A stretch of DNA of 8,240 nt, from contig JAFOYS010000191.1 in the NCBI GenBank assembly GCA_017391435.1, positions 1 to 8,240 of the forward strand. The letters are read 5' to 3'. The translations under genes and the position numbers were made by a program. This document shows, piece by piece, positions 5,899 to 8,240 of the stretch. Within the stretch, counting starts at the first letter, position 1, and each line of letters opens with the position of its first letter. The notes below the pieces were generated by a model that did no database searches, was not told the DNA's origin, and was given only the letters and a program-made list of their open reading frames with translations. This DNA comes from Alistipes sp. GTDB taxonomy: Bacteria; Bacteroidota; Bacteroidia; Bacteroidales; Rikenellaceae.

Positions 5899-8240
5899 AT
5901 GAAAAACATTTTCCGAATTTTGATGGCTGTGGCTGTTCTGCTTACAGCATCTTGCGCGAAGGAGGACATTAGTTCTACTATCGGCAGCGGTGAGGCTAAT
6001 GTAACCTTTACCGTAGATCTTCCAGAGCTCGGTACCCGTGCCAACGAATATGGCGACGGTACTTTAGCTACTAATCTCCGTTACTATGTTTACGATGGTG
6101 AGACACTTCTTTCAGAACTCTCTAATGCGAATGGTGTGACTCTTTCTTCTGAGGGCAAAGCAACTGTTAGACTCCCATTAATCAAGGGTATGCAGTATAA
6201 CATCCTCTTCTGGGCTGATAGCAACAGAGGCCACTATTCAGTAGGCGATAAGGGTATTATTTCTGTTGTTAACACTGCTGAGCATAAGATTGTGGCTAAC
6301 GACGAGTATCGTGACGCATTCTTTGCAGCTCTTACGAACTTTGACCCAGCAAGTGTTTCTGGTACTAAGGCTGTTACTCTTACCCGTCCATTTGCTCAGC
6401 TAAACGCATTTGCAACAGATGTTGCTGATGTTGCATTGAGCGGTGTAACCCTTGATACTAGTACTATCACAACTAAGATTTACACTACTCTTAACCCATT
6501 TGCAGATGAGGAGGCTGAGGATGTAGGTGGTCTAACTGAAGCGACTGTTACATTTGTTGCAGGTGCAAATCCAACATCTACTGATGGTCAGCATCTTTCA
6601 ATGAACTACCTTCTTGCTCCAAAGGGCCGTTGCGTAGCAGATGTTACTTTTACATTCAACAACGCAGAGGGTAAGACTATTGATCCACTGTCATTGACTA
6701 ACATTCCGCTTCAGCGTAACTACCGTACAAACATTATCGGTAAGCTCCTGACTGCTTCTACTGACTTCAATGTTACTATTGACCCTGCATTCGGTATTCC
6801 TGATATTGACGAGTGGGAGCAGGTTGCAGATGGTGTTGTTCTGATGAACAATACTTACCTTATCACATCACTTAAGGGTCTTAAGTGGTTTGCAATGGAG
6901 ACTGACGGTGTAACTCGTGCAGGTGGTAACACATTTAAGGGTAAGACCGTACAGCTTGGCACAGATATCGACCTTAATAACGAGCCTTGGACTCCTATTG
7001 CTTCAAATGGCAAATTTGAGGGTAAATTTGATGGTGGCAACCACACTATTAGCAACCTTAAGGTTAAGGTAGAAGATAGAGCTCCTGCTGGTCTGTTCGC
7101 AAGAGCAAGCTATGTAAGCAACCTCAAGCTTGAGAATGTTTCGGTAGAGGGTCACTACAAGACAGGTGCTGTTGTTGGTGATGGTCTTTGCTCTCGCATT
7201 AACAACTGCCACGTAAAGAACGCATATATCAAGATTACTCCGCTCAACGAGGACGATGGCAACCACGCTGGTGGTATTGTTGGTTACCTCTCTGCAGAGT
7301 CAGAGGCTTATGTAACTAACTGCTCAGTAACTAACGCAAATATTATCGCTTATCGTGACTGCGGTGGTATCGCCGGTACTACTACTGGTGCAACTTGCTC
7401 TCCGGTAGTTAAGAACAACAGCCTCAAAGATGTATATATTGTTGCAAATCAGCTTGACACATACAAAGAAACAAAGAATGCTAACGCTGGCGAGGTTGTA
7501 GGTCGTAACTCTAAAAATATTGACCTTACTGACAACACTTGCGACAATGTACACGCTGATGTTCTTAAGAAGAACACAGAAGGTCACATTGAGATTAGCA
7601 ATATTGCAGGTGTTAGCTACTTCGCAGGACTTGTTGATGCAGGCAATACATTTGCTGGAGAAACTATCAAGTTGGAAAATGATATTGACGTTTCTGCTAA
7701 AAACTGGAATCCTATCGGCGACAATCGTACAGATGATGCTGCATTCAGCGGTATTTTTGACGGTCAAGGACACACAATTAATGGTGCACACATCACTGGC
7801 GACCATTGCTTCAATGGTGCTGTTTGGGGTCTCAAAGAGGGTTGGGGATTATTCTCTGTACTTGACGGTGCAACCGTTAAGAACCTCAAGGTAGATGGTG
7901 CAATCTTTGGTTCATACAGTGTTATTTCTGGTGTAATTGCAGGTTATGCTAATAACACAACATTTGAGAATATTGATATCACCAACTCTAAGGTTGCTGG
8001 ATACAACTGGTACACTGGTGGTGTAGTTGGCTGGGCTCAGGGCGAGTGTACATTTAAGGGCATTAACTTGGATAATACTGTTGCAGTCGGTACATTGTGG
8101 GATTCACACGGACAGAACGCTGGTGGTATCGCTGGCGGTGTTAGCGAATCATCTAAGATTACTATCGAGGATTGTAACATTGCCTGTGTATTAGATGTTA
8201 TCAATGACGTAACATCTAACTACAAGTGGTATATTTACCG
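5899..8240 (+). CDS. surface lipoprotein: DUF6562/fimbrillin-like domain plus beta-helix (GLUG-like) repeats (3' partial)
   Basis: 780 complete codons from ATG 5899 with no stop, so the gene continues past the window. The upstream sequence is A-rich with A at -3 and -6, typical for this phylum. The signal peptide has lipobox LTASC with acylated Cys19, followed by AKED, which fits the K-(D/E)2 export signal for surface lipoproteins in Bacteroidetes. Residues about 25-300 resemble DUF6562 and fimbrillin/Mfa-type proteins: VTFTVDLPELGTRA, a PFAQLN motif and NIPLQRNYRTNIIGKLL (268-284). Two related modules follow, each with a G-K/E-T-hydrophobic-DID segment, W-x-PI and then FDGGNHTI (377-384) or FDGQGHTI (620-627), with GLUG-like GGIVG motifs (458-462, 489-493, 707-711, 742-746). 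This points to a right-handed beta-helix, as in adhesins. Likely an outer-surface adhesin or fimbrial-tip-like protein; ligand unknown. CGT dominates its arginine codons, unlike the operon, suggesting high expression. Confidence 0.85.
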   Translation, partial: MKNIFRILMAVAVLLTASCAKEDISSTIGSGEANVTFTVDLPELGTRANEYGDGTLATNLRYYVYDGETLLSELSNANGVTLSSEGKATVRLPLIKGMQYNILFWADSNRGHYSVGDKGIISVVNTAEHKIVANDEYRDAFFAALTNFDPASVSGTKAVTLTRPFAQLNAFATDVADVALSGVTLDTSTITTKIYTTLNPFADEEAEDVGGLTEATVTFVAGANPTSTDGQHLSMNYLLAPKGRCVADVTFTFNNAEGKTIDPLSLTNIPLQRNYRTNIIGKLLTASTDFNVTIDPAFGIPDIDEWEQVADGVVLMNNTYLITSLKGLKWFAMETDGVTRAGGNTFKGKTVQLGTDIDLNNEPWTPIASNGKFEGKFDGGNHTISNLKVKVEDRAPAGLFARASYVSNLKLENVSVEGHYKTGAVVGDGLCSRINNCHVKNAYIKITPLNEDDGNHAGGIVGYLSAESEAYVTNCSVTNANIIAYRDCGGIAGTTTGATCSPVVKNNSLKDVYIVANQLDTYKETKNANAGEVVGRNSKNIDLTDNTCDNVHADVLKKNTEGHIEISNIAGVSYFAGLVDAGNTFAGETIKLENDIDVSAKNWNPIGDNRTDDAAFSGIFDGQGHTINGAHITGDHCFNGAVWGLKEGWGLFSVLDGATVKNLKVDGAIFGSYSVISGVIAGYANNTTFENIDITNSKVAGYNWYTGGVVGWAQGECTFKGINLDNTVAVGTLWDSHGQNAGGIAGGVSESSKITIEDCNIACVLDVINDVTSNYKWYIY

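Noticed and set aside
7324..7806. 160-codon minus-strand frame and a 124-codon plus-strand frame (7520-7894) in the lipoprotein gene
   Set aside because: Both are out-of-frame shadows of the continuous beta-helix coding sequence, whose repeats carry on unbroken through the region.
1..8240. CRISPR arrays, tRNA or rRNA genes, insertion sequences
   Set aside because: No regularly spaced direct repeats, no tRNA-like or rRNA sequence, and no transposase motifs were seen on either strand.

Overview
The window looks like chromosomal DNA of a Bacteroidota bacterium, most likely a gut-type Bacteroidales. The pointers are moderate GC, no Shine-Dalgarno sequences before the starts, a textbook Bacteroidetes promoter (TTTG, 20-nt spacer, TAnnTTTG) and a surface lipoprotein of a Bacteroidales family. 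All genes lie on the + strand.

Left part (2-5594): one tightly packed operon that begins upstream of the window. It holds a RidA-fold, chorismatase-like protein (5' end missing), then three exported proteins of families best known from Planctomycetes: a DUF1549/DUF1553 protein, a DUF1501 protein (alkaline phosphatase/sulfatase superfamily) and a large TIG-like/PPC-like beta-domain protein. Junctions are 1 nt, 11 nt and an 11-bp overlap, and a rho-independent terminator closes the unit at about 5600. In Planctomycetes these three families commonly occur together and go with cytochrome c domains. Here no protein has a CxxCH motif, and the two cysteine-rich motifs of the DUF1549/DUF1553 family have been lost. 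The joint function is unknown; a complex in the cell envelope is a reasonable inference.

Middle (5595-5898): an intergenic regulatory region. After the terminator comes the promoter, then a leader RNA of about 200 nt that appears folded. A perfect 10-bp long-range helix encloses two hairpins. The first hairpin contains a run of nine G and is followed by TTTTT, like an attenuator. The second has a GCAA (GNRA-type) loop. A 26-codon reading frame runs through the first hairpin. This leader is the best candidate in the window for something undescribed.

Right part (5899-8240): the 5' part of a gene for a large surface lipoprotein, still open at the window end. It has a lipobox with a K-E-D surface-export signal, a DUF6562/fimbrillin-like N-terminal domain and two copies of a beta-helix (GLUG-like) module. 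Its codon use (CGT, GGT, GTT, ACT) suggests high expression and differs from that of the operon.
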